64,000 nucleotides of DNA from Stenotrophomonas maltophilia. Its GTDB lineage: Bacteria; Pseudomonadota; Gammaproteobacteria; Xanthomonadales; Xanthomonadaceae. Below, one piece after another: positions 41,552-51,095 of this stretch (its first letter is position 1; the number at the start of each line of letters is the position of its first letter). A program made the translations under genes and the position numbers. The DNA is taken from assembly GCF_006974125.1 (NCBI RefSeq), contig NZ_CP037858.1:868001-932000 (forward strand), read 5' to 3'. The notes under the pieces were generated by a model. The model was not told the DNA's origin and made no database searches. It was given only the letters and a program-made list of their open reading frames with translations.

Positions 41552-43321
41552 CTAGCGGCTGCCGTTATCTTCCTGCAGCTCTTTCTTGAACGGAATGTCC
41601 GGCGGCGGCCGTGCCACGGCCGGCTGGTCCTGCATGTTCGGATTGGTGAGGCCACAGCCACCACCGGCCTGCAGGATCGAGATCACACAGGAGATCTTCG
41701 TACCGGTGCCCGGCAACGGAATCTCCATCGACTTGATGCCCTTGCGCACCCATTCGGCCAGCAGTGATTCCTGCGGCACCCAGTACTTGTCGAACGAGGT
41801 CGGCGTGTAGTCGTACGGCGGCCGCTTCAACCAGGTGCCGGACTGCGCGATGCGCTCCTTGCTCCAGCCATCGTTGGCGCCGCCGGGGGCACCACGCTCG
41901 GCGTGCCCGTCACCCTCCTGCCCCGGCACGCGCACACTGCCATCGGCATTGAACAGGCCATTGCCCTTGCCGGCGGCACTGGCCTGGCTTGCGCCCTTGC
42001 TGACGCCGTCGTGGTTGCGGCTCGACGCGCCCCAGTCGTCGCCCTTGGCGGGCGTAGCCCAGTTGCCCGGGTTGGGAGCCGGACGCGCGCCGGCCTGGGC
42101 CGGTGTCGTGCTGGAGGCGGACGGCCGTGGCGTGCTGCTGTTGGCCTGGCTCGCACTGCTGCTGGCCGCAGGCGTCGCCGTCGCCTCTGGCGCGCTGCCG
42201 CTGGACGTTGAAGAAGCCGCCGCAGGTGCCAACGCGACTTCGCGCTCCCGCACCTGCAGGTCACGGCCCGCCGGCGCACGCACGGTCGGCTCACGCCCGG
42301 CCACGGCAGCCATCCGTACCTGCGGATCGACCACGGCCTGCACTTCGCGCTCGCGCACCTGCACGTCGCGCTGCGGCACACGGACCTGTACATCGGCCGT
42401 GCGCAGCGGCTGCGACACCGTCGGTGCATCAACCGTACTGACTTCGCGCTCCTGCACCGGGATGTCACGCAACTGCGGCGTCCGCACCGCGATCTCCGGC
42501 GCACGCAGTGCGGTTCGGGTTGGCGGCGCCTGCACCGGCTGCACGCTGCGCTCGCGCACCGCGGGTGTGGTGTCACGCGGCACGATGCTGACCTCGGTGC
42601 GCGGCACGCTGACCGGCGGCACCACGAAATCCGTACTGGCCTCAGCTACTTCGGTGGCCTGCACCGGTGACGGTGGCGGTGCAGCGACCGGCGCCGGCTC
42701 GGATTCGGCGGGCGGCAGTGGCACGCTGGCCGTTGCAGCCGGAGCGGGAGCGGGAGCGGATGCAGCTGCCGACGCGGACGCCGGACGCGGCTCAGGCGCC
42801 GTTGCGGTCCCTGCGTTCTGGCCAGCTGCAACCTGGCCCGGCGGTGCAGCCGCCGCGTCGGCACCTGGCTGATCGCCGCCGCCCTCCTGGGTGGCGCGAC
42901 CGACGAACTCCACCTGCACGCGCTCGCCCTCGGCACCTTCTTCTTCCGGTGCCGTGGTGCGGATCACTGCCACCCATAGCAGCAGCATGAAGAACAGCAG
43001 ATGCAGCAGCGCACTGGCCAATGCCGAGATCCAGCGCATCCAGCGCTGGTCGCGCGGCGCAGCATCCCAGTCCTGCCAGAACAGACGGCGCAGCGCTTGC
43101 CAGGGCGACAACGGGGGCAACTGCCCGGGCGGACCTGGCAGCGGACGCGGCAGCAGCACCGCGATCAACTCGCTGGCGTGCAGCGGCCGCGGCAACGGAC
43201 CGAGCGAGCGCAGCCACAACGCCCAGCCATACGGCAGGCGCGTGGTTTTCTCGAGGACGGCCCTGGGCTGCTGGCGGGCCAGCAGCAGGTCGATGAATTG
43301 CTCGGCCCGGGTCAGAGGCAC
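41552..43321 (-). CDS. Transmembrane repetitive protein of Xanthomonads
   Basis: 589 residues. A cytoplasmic N-terminus, one strong transmembrane helix (about 96-119, ISALASALLHLLFFMLLLWV), a long Ala/Pro/Ser-rich periplasmic region, and several VQVREREV-type repeats (IPVQEREVSTV, VQVREREVQAV, LQVREREVALA). A conserved globular tail (GTWLKRPPYDYTPTSFDKYW, SCVISILQAGGGCGLTN) follows. The architecture recalls TonB/TolA-like proteins that span the periplasm. Start is GTG 43321, 10 nt after nfuA. Function unknown. Confidence 0.83.
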   Translation of the reverse strand: MPLTRAEQFIDLLLARQQPRAVLEKTTRLPYGWALWLRSLGPLPRPLHASELIAVLLPRPLPGPPGQLPPLSPWQALRRLFWQDWDAAPRDQRWMRWISALASALLHLLFFMLLLWVAVIRTTAPEEEGAEGERVQVEFVGRATQEGGGDQPGADAAAAPPGQVAAGQNAGTATAPEPRPASASAAASAPAPAPAATASVPLPPAESEPAPVAAPPPSPVQATEVAEASTDFVVPPVSVPRTEVSIVPRDTTPAVRERSVQPVQAPPTRTALRAPEIAVRTPQLRDIPVQEREVSTVDAPTVSQPLRTADVQVRVPQRDVQVREREVQAVVDPQVRMAAVAGREPTVRAPAGRDLQVREREVALAPAAASSTSSGSAPEATATPAASSSASQANSSTPRPSASSTTPAQAGARPAPNPGNWATPAKGDDWGASSRNHDGVSKGASQASAAGKGNGLFNADGSVRVPGQEGDGHAERGAPGGANDGWSKERIAQSGTWLKRPPYDYTPTSFDKYWVPQESLLAEWVRKGIKSMEIPLPGTGTKISCVISILQAGGGCGLTNPNMQDQPAVARPPPDIPFKKELQEDNGSR

Positions 43322-43331
43322 GCGTCAGCGG

Positions 43332-43931
43332 TCAGGCGGCGTTGCTGCGAGGGATGTACGGCGCGTGGCCACTGTCGTGGTCGGTTGCGTCGCGCACGGC
43401 GGTCACGCCCGGCACGCGGCCCATCAGGGTCTTTTCAATGCCCTGCTTGAGGGTCACGTCGGCCATGCCGCAGCCCTGGCAGCCACCACCGAAGCGCAGC
43501 AGCACCACGCCTTCGGCCGAGACTTCCTGCACGGCCACCTTGCCGCCATGCGAGGCCAGCTGCGGATTGATTTCGTTCTCCACCACCCAGTGCACGCGCT
43601 CGACCAGCGAGGCGGCATCGCCGGGTGCTTCGCCCTTGATGCGCGGCGCCTTGATGGTCAGCTGCTGGGTACCGGCACTGCCGGCGACGATGTCGATCTC
43701 GGCGCCATCGAGCCAGCCGACGCTGCTGGCGTCGACATACAGGGTGAAGCCATCGCAGTCCACCGCCCACTCGTCACCGAGCAGGTCGGCCGGCTCGGCG
43801 AACTCCAGCCGGGCGTCGGCGCGCGGAGTGCCAGGATCGACCGCACTGAGGCGCACGCCCATGCCGGGCACGCCCTCGCGTTCGATCAGCTTGCGGAAAT
43901 GGGTCTGGGCAGTGTCGGAGATCTGGATCAT
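43332..43931 (-). CDS. nfuA: Iron-sulfur biogenesis protein NfuA
   Basis: 199 residues. A degenerate A-type domain (1-95, [17 protein letters not shown]) is fused to a Nfu domain with the cluster-binding [12 protein letters not shown] (Cys151, Cys154). It delivers [4Fe-4S] clusters to client proteins. Start ATG 43931. It heads the unit with the transmembrane repetitive gene. Confidence 0.95.
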   Translation of the reverse strand: MIQISDTAQTHFRKLIEREGVPGMGVRLSAVDPGTPRADARLEFAEPADLLGDEWAVDCDGFTLYVDASSVGWLDGAEIDIVAGSAGTQQLTIKAPRIKGEAPGDAASLVERVHWVVENEINPQLASHGGKVAVQEVSAEGVVLLRFGGGCQGCGMADVTLKQGIEKTLMGRVPGVTAVRDATDHDSGHAPYIPRSNAA

Positions 43932-44021
43932 CAGGCTATTCTAGCCAAGTAAGCGTCAGCCGCTCATTCGGTTTATACACCGTCCGGCGCATTGTTCAGT
44001 CAACACGAGGTGGAGATTCCC

Positions 44022-44372
44022 ATGGCCGACCCGATTCCACTGGCCCAGGCCCGTTGCGTGCCGCGCAAAGGCAGCGACCACAAGCTCGGCGAGGCCCGCC
44101 TGGCCGAACTGTTGCCGCAGATTCCCGGCTGGGAGCTGAGCGAGGGCGGACAGGCCCTGACGCGCACCTTCCGCTTCAAGGATTACTACGCCACCATGGC
44201 CTTCGTGAACGCGCTGGCCTGGGTTGCCCACCACGAGGACCACCATCCGGACCTGGGCGTGCACTACGACCGCGCGGTCGTGCGCTTTTCCACCCACGAC
44301 GTGGGCGGCCTGAGCGAGAACGACTTCATCTGCGCTGCAAAGACTTCGGCCCTGACGGAGCAACTGCCATGA
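44022..44372 (+). CDS. phhB: Pterin-4a-carbinolamine dehydratase
   Basis: 116 residues; recycles the pterin cofactor of phenylalanine hydroxylase. The catalytic [18 protein letters not shown] motif is intact, with [16 protein letters not shown] before it. Start ATG 44022 follows GAGGTGGAG. Its stop overlaps the ATG of a TonB-like lipoprotein gene (ATGA). No phhA is visible here. Confidence 0.94.
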   Translation: MADPIPLAQARCVPRKGSDHKLGEARLAELLPQIPGWELSEGGQALTRTFRFKDYYATMAFVNALAWVAHHEDHHPDLGVHYDRAVVRFSTHDVGGLSENDFICAAKTSALTEQLP

Positions 44373-44785
44373 ACGTACGTTTGCTGAGCCTGTCCCTGAT
44401 CGCTGCGACCGGCCTGGCCGGCTGCGGCACGTCGGAACCGCCGGCACCACCGCCGCCGCCGCCGACCGAAGTGGCCGCGGTGAAGACGCCGCCGCCGCAG
44501 TACCCGCTCGAACTGGCCTGCATGGGTGTAGGCGGCACCAGCACCTTCAAGGTGACCATCGGCACCGACGGCAAGCCGAGCGAGGTTGCGCTGCTCACCG
44601 GCGCCGGCAACCCGCAGCTGGACGAACTGGCCAAGACCGCCGTGCAGGGCTGGCAGTTCAATGCCGCCACCCGCAACGGCCAGCCGGTGCCGGCCACCAT
44701 CCAGGTGCCGGTCAGCTTCAACCCGCCGCAGCCGAAGCCGGACCAGTGCTTCGCCATCGAAGAACGCCTGCGTCGCGGCGGCTGA
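44369..44785 (+). CDS. TonB C-terminal-domain lipoprotein
   Basis: 138 residues. Lipobox TGLAGC, a Pro-rich linker ([12 protein letters not shown]), then a TonB C-terminal-like domain ([54 protein letters not shown]). Unlike true TonB it is anchored by lipid, so it may be a periplasmic relative with another role. Coupled to phhB by ATGA. Confidence 0.85.
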   Translation: MNVRLLSLSLIAATGLAGCGTSEPPAPPPPPPTEVAAVKTPPPQYPLELACMGVGGTSTFKVTIGTDGKPSEVALLTGAGNPQLDELAKTAVQGWQFNAATRNGQPVPATIQVPVSFNPPQPKPDQCFAIEERLRRGG

Positions 44786-44883
44786 TCGCCCGCGCCCCGA
44801 CGAGGCCAGCCGACGCCCGCCTCGCCCCCGCCGCCCCGGGCTCATCCGGGGCGGCTGTCTGTTGACCAGGACCGCGTCGGTAC

Positions 44884-45693
44884 ATGCTGCAGATTCCCCC
44901 CGAAAACATCTGGATCGCGCTGGCGGTCACCCTTGCGGCCGGCCTCGCCACCGCCATCGGCAGCCTGCTGGTGCTGTTCTCGCGCCGCCCCAATCCGCGC
45001 CTGCTGGCGTTCGGCCTGGCCTTCGCTGGGGGCGCGATGGTCTACGTGTCGCTGTCGGAAATCCTCAACAAGTCCATCGCATCGTTCGCCCTGGCCTATG
45101 GCGAGCGCACAGGCTTCACCTACGGCACCCTGGCGTTCCTGCTGGGCGTGATCGTGATCGTGCTGATCGATCACTTCATTCCCAACCCGCATGACAGCCT
45201 GGACAAGCAGGACCCTGCGTTTCGCGAGAACAGCCGCGAGTACCTGAAACGGGTCGCGCTGCTGACCTCGGTCGCGATCACCGCGCACAACTTCCCGGAA
45301 GGGCTGGCGACCTTCTTCGCTACGCTGGAAAGCCCGTCGGTGGGCATGCCGCTGGCCTTCGCCATCGCCATCCACAACATTCCCGAGGGCATCGCGATCG
45401 CGGTGCCGGTGTACTTCGCCACCCAGAACAAGTTCTATGCGTTCAGTGCCAGCCTGCTGTCCGGCCTGGCCGAGCCGGTGGGCGCCGCGCTGGGCTACTG
45501 GCTGCTGTCAGGATCGCTGTCGCACTCCACGTTCGGCTGGGTGTTCGGACTGATCGCCGGCGTGATGGTGTTCCTGGCGCTGGACGAGCTGCTGCCTGCG
45601 GCCAAGCGTTATGCCAAGGGCCACGAGACGGTTTACGGACTGGTGGCCGGCATGGGCACGCTGGCGATCAGCCTGGTGCTGTTCAAGTGGTGA
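44884..45693 (+). CDS. zupT: ZIP-family zinc transporter
   Basis: 269 residues, eight transmembrane segments in the inner membrane. The helix 4-5 metal sites AITAHNFPEGLATFFATLES and AIAIHNIPEGIAIAVPVYFA are characteristic of ZupT, and the His-rich loop is short. Imports Zn2+ and perhaps other divalent metals. Start ATG 44884. Confidence 0.94.
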   Translation: MLQIPPENIWIALAVTLAAGLATAIGSLLVLFSRRPNPRLLAFGLAFAGGAMVYVSLSEILNKSIASFALAYGERTGFTYGTLAFLLGVIVIVLIDHFIPNPHDSLDKQDPAFRENSREYLKRVALLTSVAITAHNFPEGLATFFATLESPSVGMPLAFAIAIHNIPEGIAIAVPVYFATQNKFYAFSASLLSGLAEPVGAALGYWLLSGSLSHSTFGWVFGLIAGVMVFLALDELLPAAKRYAKGHETVYGLVAGMGTLAISLVLFKW

Positions 45694-45752
45694 AGGGGTT
45701 GCGGCCAACGGGCTGAGCCCCCTCGCGGCTGGCGGAGCGACATTCCGGGTTG

Positions 45753-45856
45753 GGCCGGGCGAGGTGGGTTTGCGGGGGACGCCGTAAACCCATCCTTGGG
45801 GGCTTGGGCGCGCCATCCATGGCGCTTACACCCCCGCAAACCCACCTCGCCCGGCC
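45753..45856. repeat. Larger palindromic element, copy 2
   Basis: Perfect 26-nt arms (45753-45778 and 45831-45856). The core begins ACGCCGTAAACCC and matches the core at 27463 over 29 nt with one mismatch. Inner hairpin CGCCAT-cc-ATGGCG. Confidence 0.88.
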
Positions 45857-45926
45857 TCTGACAGGCTATAGGCGTGCCAGCCGCGCGATGAAAGAATGAA
45901 AAAGCGAAGCCCGCGCTGCGCGCGTG

Positions 45927-45949
45927 AGTCGAGCGTGGCTCGACTCTAC
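45927..45949 (-). repeat. GTAG-headed palindrome
   Basis: Minus-strand GTAG + AGTCGAGCC/GCTCGACT. Confidence 0.75.
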
Positions 45950-46148
45950 AAGGGCTGCGTGCGGGTATGGGTCTACGCTGCGGCTGTCAGGTCCGCCTTG
46001 TAGCGAGCCGAGCACCGCAGGTCCGGCGAGGGCGAAGAGGCGCGGGTGTCTGAGCGCAGCGAGTTCCGCGCCGCCCCTCGGCGGACCGAGGAGCGCAGGG
46101 TACCGGCGCGCAGCGCCGGCTCGCGGATGGCGGCGTGTTTCTTTGGTT

Positions 46149-46174
46149 ACTTTCTTTGCACGAGCAAAGAAAGT
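46149..46174. repeat. Hairpin ACTTTCTTTGC/GCAAAGAAAGT
   Basis: 11-nt perfect arms with loop acga, in a low-GC patch between zupT and rluC. I recall similar sequences between genes in related bacteria. Confidence 0.7.
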
Positions 46175-46239
46175 GACAAGGCCACTCATCGCAGGGAAGC
46201 GACGGCGCCGACCAAGCGCCCGGCGCCGCCGAACTGCCG

Positions 46240-47214
46240 TCAGCGCAGGCGGTCCAACGCTTCCACCAGCTCATCGGCCAGCGGCGCGTTCAGCACATAT
46301 GGACTTTTGCCGTCGTCCAGTGCGAACTCCAGCGAGGCCGCGTGCAGGAACAGGCGTTTCAGCCCGATCTGCTCACGAAGCCGCTTGTTGACCGCTGGAT
46401 CGCCGTATTTGTCGTCACCGGCCACCGGATGACCCAGGTGCTGGGCATGCACGCGGATCTGGTGGGTGCGGCCGGTCTCGATGCGCACCTCGCAGTAGGA
46501 ATGGCCGCCGCGGCGTTCCAGTACCCGGAAGTGGCTGATCGATTCCTTGCCGATCGCGTTGACCTGCACATGGCGCTCGCCGCCCTGGCGCAGGCCGACA
46601 TGCAGCGGCGCATCGACCGTCATCACGCCGTCAGGCATGCGCCCGGCCAGCAAGGTCAGGTAGCGCTTGCGGATGCCGGCACCGTGGTCTTCACGCAGCA
46701 GGGCCTGCAGCTCGCTCAGCGCCGAGCGCTTCTTGGCCACGATCAGCAGGCCCGAGGTGTCACGATCCAGCCGGTGGACCAGCTCCAGCGTCTGCCCCGG
46801 GCGCAGCGCGCGCAAGGTCTCGATGGCACCGAAGCTGATGCCACTGCCGCCGTGGCTGGCCACGCCGGTGGGCTTGTTCAGGGCCAGCAGGCGGGCGTCC
46901 TCGAAGACGATGGCCTGCTCCAGACGGCGCATGAACGCTTCCGGAGGACCGGCCTTGTCTCCCTCTTCACTGAGACGGACCGGCGGCACACGCACCTCAT
47001 CACCCGCCTCCAGCTTGCGTTCGGCCTTGGCACGGCCACCATTCACCCGTACCTGGCCGCTGCGCACCAGCTTGTAGACCAGGCTGCGCGGGGCCCCCTT
47101 CAGCTGGCCGAGCAGGAAGTTGTCCAGGCGCTGGCCGGCGCGGTCGGCGGGAACGGTGATCATGCGCACGGAAGGCTTGTCGCCAGCGGGTTTGGTCGGG
47201 TCTTGGGCGGTCAT
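46240..47214 (-). CDS. rluC: Ribosomal large subunit pseudouridine synthase C
   Basis: 324 residues. An S4 RNA-binding domain (about 27-82, RLDNFLLGQLKGAPRSLVYK) precedes the RluA-type catalytic domain with Asp150 in HRLDRDTSGLLIVAKK. It makes pseudouridines in 23S rRNA (positions 955, 2504, 2580 in E. coli). Start ATG 47214, close to a divergent promoter region shared with rne; this rluC-rne arrangement also occurs in E. coli and supports both calls. Confidence 0.94.
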   Translation of the reverse strand: MTAQDPTKPAGDKPSVRMITVPADRAGQRLDNFLLGQLKGAPRSLVYKLVRSGQVRVNGGRAKAERKLEAGDEVRVPPVRLSEEGDKAGPPEAFMRRLEQAIVFEDARLLALNKPTGVASHGGSGISFGAIETLRALRPGQTLELVHRLDRDTSGLLIVAKKRSALSELQALLREDHGAGIRKRYLTLLAGRMPDGVMTVDAPLHVGLRQGGERHVQVNAIGKESISHFRVLERRGGHSYCEVRIETGRTHQIRVHAQHLGHPVAGDDKYGDPAVNKRLREQIGLKRLFLHAASLEFALDDGKSPYVLNAPLADELVEALDRLR

Positions 47215-47621
47215 CAGGCTGTTTATTCTGTTACACTCGGGGGGCGAGATAAGGGATTGATTTCGTTGGAAGTTACTCAGGGCCAGAAGCCCAGCTTCCG
47301 ACGAATCCGGCACAGTGCGCGACCACCGCCCGCGGGGCGGCCATGTTAGCGGCTCACCGGCCTTCCCGGCCATCGCCGGATGCCTGACACGCAACCGTGC
47401 TGAACATGTCCCGCGTGGCGCTCCAGCCTGGCTGACAGCTGCCTGCGGCCTGTAACACCCCAAAACCCATAAGAGTGAAGCGCTCCCGCGGCCTGCCGTG
47501 GTGTCGTAGCGCTGGAAACCCAAGCCGCCCTCCCCGCGCTTGCGCGAATGGGCGGCGAACCGTGTCCAGAGGCGAAACCCCATGGCGTTCCGCGCGGTAG
47601 CCGCTTGCGAGGAACGCAACA
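47215..47621. other. Divergent rluC-rne control region and long rne leader
   Basis: 407 nt without a gene. In E. coli the rne leader is long and carries the autoregulatory stem-loops cut by RNase E; the distance fits that here, but I did not fold it. Several GC-rich hairpins are present (e.g. near 47340-47400). Confidence 0.55.
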
Positions 47622-50600
47622 ATGAAGCGAATGCTGATCAACGCCACGCAGGCTGAAGAGCTGCGTGTTGCCATCGTGGATGGCCAGTCGTTGTATGACA
47701 TCGACATCGAACAGCCGTCGAAGGAACAGAAGAAGTCCAACATCTACAAGGGCCGGATCTTCCGCATCGAGCCCTCGCTGGAAGCGGCCTTCGTCGAATA
47801 CGGTGGTGGCCGCCATGGCTTCCTGCCGCTGAAGGAAATCTCCCGCGACTACTTCCAGGCCGGTGTCGACCACAACAAGGCCGGCATCCGCGAGCTGCTG
47901 AAGGAAGGCCAGGAGATCGTCGTCCAGGTCGACAAGGAAGAGCGTGGCAACAAGGGCGCCGCCCTGACCACGTTCATCTCGCTGGCCGGCCGCTACATGG
48001 TGCTGATGCCGAACTCGCCCAGCGCCGGCGGCGTCTCCCGTCGCATCGAGGGCGAAGACCGTGCCGCCCTGAAGGACGCCCTGGACAAGCTGAACATCCC
48101 TGATGACATGGGCGTGATCATCCGTACCGCCGGCGTCGGCCGCGATGCGGAAGAGCTGCAGTGGGACCTGGACTACCTGCTCAATGTCTGGCGCGCCATC
48201 GCCGAGGCCGCGCTGAGCAAGCCGGCCCCGTTCCTGATCTACCAGGAATCGCGCCTGATCGTGCGCGCCCTGCGTGACTACCTGCGCGCCGACATCGGCG
48301 AGATCCTGGTGGACACCGAGGAGATGTACGAGCACGCCCGCGAATTCATGCAGCAGGTGATGCCGCAGACCCTGCGCAAGCTCAAGCATTACAAGGACGA
48401 CATCCCGCTGTTCAACCGCTTCCAGATCGAATCGCAGATCGAAGGTGCCTACGAGCGCAACGTGCGCCTGCCGTCGGGCGGCTCGATCGTGGTCGACCAG
48501 ACCGAAGCGCTGACCGCGGTCGACGTGAACTCCTCGCGCGCCACCAAGGGCAGCGACATCGAGGACACCGCGTTCCAGACCAACCTGGAAGCGGCCGAGG
48601 AAGTGGCCCGCCAGCTGCGCCTGCGTGACCTGGGCGGCCTGGTGGTGATCGACTTCATCGACATGGCCTCCAACAAGCACCAGCGCGAAGTCGAGAACCG
48701 CCTCGCCAACGCGCTGAAGTACGACCGCGCGCGCGTGCAGGTCGGCCGCATCTCGCGCTTCGGCCTGCTGGAAATGAGCCGCCAGCGCCTGCGCCCGAGC
48801 CTGGGCGAGTCCAGCCAGATCGTCTGCCCGCGTTGCGACGGCCACGGCCGCATGCGCAGCGTCGAGTCGCTGTCGCTGTCGATCATCCGCGTGGCTGAAG
48901 AGCATGCGATGAAGGAGAACACCGGGCAGGTGCTGGTGCAGGCCCCGGTGGAGATCGCCAATTACCTGCTGAACGAGAAGCGCAGCGCCCTGCGCGAGAT
49001 CGAACAGCGCCACGAGGCGCCGATCGTGATCGTCGCCGACGAGCAGCTGCACACCCCGCACTACACGGTCACCCGCCTGCGCGAGAACGAGCTGGGTGAA
49101 GAGAGCAACAAGCCCAGCTACCAGCGCGGCACCCCGCGCAAGTTGCCGGTGCACGCGCTGACCAAGGGCCAGTTGAACATCCCGCCGCCGGCGGTGACCC
49201 AGGTCAAGCACACCTCCCCCGCCCCGGTGCGCGAGGAAGTGGAGCCGGCCGCAGCGGCCCCGGCTCCGGTCGCTGCAACGCCTGTTGCGCCGGCCCCGGC
49301 GGGCGGCGTGATCGGTTGGCTCAAGCGCGTGTTCGGTGGCGAACCGGCGCCCGCGCCGGCGCCGGCAGCCCCGGCTGCACGCCAGCAGCAGGACGGCGGC
49401 CGCAAGGACCGCAACAAGGATCGCAACAAGGACCGCAAGGACCGTCGCGACGACAATCGCGGCAACGGCGGCAACGGCAACGCGCAGCAGCAGAAGGACG
49501 GCGGCAACCGCAAGGAGCGCGGTGAGCAGCGCAAGGACGGCCGCAACGGCAACAACGGCAATGCCCAGCAGCAGCCGCAGCAGGGCAAGCAGAAGGAGCC
49601 GCAGCAGAAGGATGGCCAGCAGCAGCCGCAGCAGAACAAGCCGCGCAACGAGCAGCAGGGTCAGAACCAGAACCAGAACCAGCAGCAGCCGAAGCTGAAG
49701 CAGCCCAAGCAGCCGCGTCCGCAGCAGCAGGACGGTGACAAGCCGGCCGAGAAGCCGCAGCGCAACGCCGCCGAGGCCACTGCTGAAGCCATGACCGCAG
49801 CGGCAGCCGTGGCCGCTACGACCGTCGCCGCCAATGGCGTGACCGCGCAGGAAGCGACCGCACCGGTGGCTCCGGTGGCCACCGCTCCGGCGGAAGCGGC
49901 CGCACCGGTCGACGCAGCTGCCAATACTGCCAGCGCGACCGAGGTGGTTGCGGTTGATGGTGAAGAGGCTGCAACCGACGCCAATGGCGAGCAGGCCGGC
50001 GAAGGCGCGACCCGCCGTCGTCGTGGCCGTCGTGGTGGCCGTCGTCGTCGTCGTGGTGGCGCCGAGAACGCCGCTGGCAGCGACGCTCTGGGTGATGACC
50101 AGGACGAGGGTGATGACGGAGATGACGCCGACGGCGCCGAGCCGAACATCGACAGCGCTGCCGGCACTGCGCCGGTCGCTGCTGCGCAGCCGGCCCGTTC
50201 GCAGCCGGAGTTCGACTTCGATGACGAAGTCGAACCCGCCGCCGTCGACGCCGAGAAGCCGGCCCGTGCTGCCGCCGCCGTTGTCGCCGCGCCGGTCGCG
50301 GTGGTGAGCAGCGCCGTGGTCGAAGCCGCCGCCCCGGTCGTGGCTGAAGTGCAGGCCCCGGTCGCAGCTGCGGCGAAGACCGAAGCCGCGTCCTCGCCGG
50401 TGCAGACCAGCATGCTCGATGCCATCGACGCAGCTACCCCGGCACAGCCGGTGGCCGTTGCCGCACCGGTCGCCGACGTCGCTCCGGCGCTGGACGCTGC
50501 TGCGCCGGTCATCGAAGCAAAGCCGGTCGTGGTTGAAGCAACCCCGGTGGTTGACGCCGCTCCTGTGATCGAAGCCAAGCCGGTGGCGGTCGAGGCCGCG

Positions 50601-50918
50601 CCGGTCGTGGAATCGAAGCCGGAGATCGTTGAAGCCGCTCCGGTAGTCGAAGCCCAGCCGCCGGTGGCCGTTGAGGTTGCTCCGGTGGTTGAAGCGAAGC
50701 CGGTCGTGGAGCCCGTCGTGGTCGCCGAACAGCCGGTCGCTCCGGTCGCGGTGGAAGCCGCGCCGACCGAGGCCGCCGCCCCGGTCACCGAAGCGGTGCT
50801 GACGCCGTCGATCGACCCGGTGGCCGATGGCCATGCCGACGCGGCGGCCCAGGCTGCGGAAGCCAAGGCCGACGAAGAAGACGAAGAGGCCGCCAAGCGC
50901 ACGCCGCCGGCGAACTGA
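47622..50918 (+). CDS. rne: Ribonuclease E
   Basis: 1098 residues; endonuclease that starts mRNA decay and matures rRNA and tRNA. S1 domain (about 38-120), 5'-sensor and DNase-like catalytic region with [12 protein letters not shown], and the Zn-link CPRCDGHG (Cys402, Cys405), all in order. The C-terminal half is an extended low-complexity scaffold: membrane-targeting helix [12 protein letters not shown] (about 562-573), Gln/Asn/Lys-rich and Arg-rich ([16 protein letters not shown], about 797) RNA-binding blocks, and VVEA/EAKPV repeats to the end. The degradosome would assemble on this tail. Start ATG 47622. Confidence 0.97.
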   Translation: MKRMLINATQAEELRVAIVDGQSLYDIDIEQPSKEQKKSNIYKGRIFRIEPSLEAAFVEYGGGRHGFLPLKEISRDYFQAGVDHNKAGIRELLKEGQEIVVQVDKEERGNKGAALTTFISLAGRYMVLMPNSPSAGGVSRRIEGEDRAALKDALDKLNIPDDMGVIIRTAGVGRDAEELQWDLDYLLNVWRAIAEAALSKPAPFLIYQESRLIVRALRDYLRADIGEILVDTEEMYEHAREFMQQVMPQTLRKLKHYKDDIPLFNRFQIESQIEGAYERNVRLPSGGSIVVDQTEALTAVDVNSSRATKGSDIEDTAFQTNLEAAEEVARQLRLRDLGGLVVIDFIDMASNKHQREVENRLANALKYDRARVQVGRISRFGLLEMSRQRLRPSLGESSQIVCPRCDGHGRMRSVESLSLSIIRVAEEHAMKENTGQVLVQAPVEIANYLLNEKRSALREIEQRHEAPIVIVADEQLHTPHYTVTRLRENELGEESNKPSYQRGTPRKLPVHALTKGQLNIPPPAVTQVKHTSPAPVREEVEPAAAAPAPVAATPVAPAPAGGVIGWLKRVFGGEPAPAPAPAAPAARQQQDGGRKDRNKDRNKDRKDRRDDNRGNGGNGNAQQQKDGGNRKERGEQRKDGRNGNNGNAQQQPQQGKQKEPQQKDGQQQPQQNKPRNEQQGQNQNQNQQQPKLKQPKQPRPQQQDGDKPAEKPQRNAAEATAEAMTAAAAVAATTVAANGVTAQEATAPVAPVATAPAEAAAPVDAAANTASATEVVAVDGEEAATDANGEQAGEGATRRRRGRRGGRRRRRGGAENAAGSDALGDDQDEGDDGDDADGAEPNIDSAAGTAPVAAAQPARSQPEFDFDDEVEPAAVDAEKPARAAAAVVAAPVAVVSSAVVEAAAPVVAEVQAPVAAAAKTEAASSPVQTSMLDAIDAATPAQPVAVAAPVADVAPALDAAAPVIEAKPVVVEATPVVDAAPVIEAKPVAVEAAPVVESKPEIVEAAPVVEAQPPVAVEVAPVVEAKPVVEPVVVAEQPVAPVAVEAAPTEAAAPVTEAVLTPSIDPVADGHADAAAQAAEAKADEEDEEAAKRTPPAN

Positions 50919-50942
50919 TCGCTCTTTGATCGCGTGAAAACG

Positions 50943-50980
50943 AAACGGCGGGGATCAATGATCCCCGCCGTTTCTGTTTG
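50943..50980 (+). terminator. Terminator of rne
   Basis: AAACGGCGGGG...CCCCGCCGTTT stem (50943-50973) followed by TCTGTTTG, 24 nt after the stop. Confidence 0.82.
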
Positions 50981-51005
50981 TGCGTTTGGCGCTGGCTTCG
51001 CTTTG

Positions 51006-51081
51006 GTAGAAGCCAACCTTGGTTGGCGCCGTTGATTGAGTGCACGCGGACTCGTCCGTGCCAACCAGGGTTGGCGCCTAC
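51006..51081. repeat. Inverted pair of GTAG-headed palindromes
   Basis: 51006-51029 (GTAG + AAGCCAACC/GGTTGGCGC) and mirror 51058-51081, between convergent rne and the EEP hydrolase gene. Confidence 0.82.
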
Positions 51082-51095
51082 CGAAGCGCGCTCCG

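Larger units (their letters stand above)
45694..46239. other. Intergenic repeat region downstream of zupT and rluC
   Basis: 546 nt without a supported gene. It holds a 104-bp palindromic element (45753-45856), a GTAG-headed palindrome (45927-45949), a GC-rich stretch with several short hairpins, and the AT-richer hairpin 46149-46174. A 107-codon minus-strand frame is made of this repeat sequence and is not convincing. Confidence 0.7.

Noticed and set aside
45866..46189. 107-codon minus-strand frame in the repeat region after zupT
   Set aside because: It consists of repeat DNA, including a GTAG palindrome and the ACTTTC hairpin; such frames recur wherever the repeat does.
47346..50834. 1162-codon minus-strand frame opposite rne
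   Set aside because: His/Arg/Asp/Gly repeats are produced by antisense reading of RNase E codons; RNase E is unmistakable on the plus strand.
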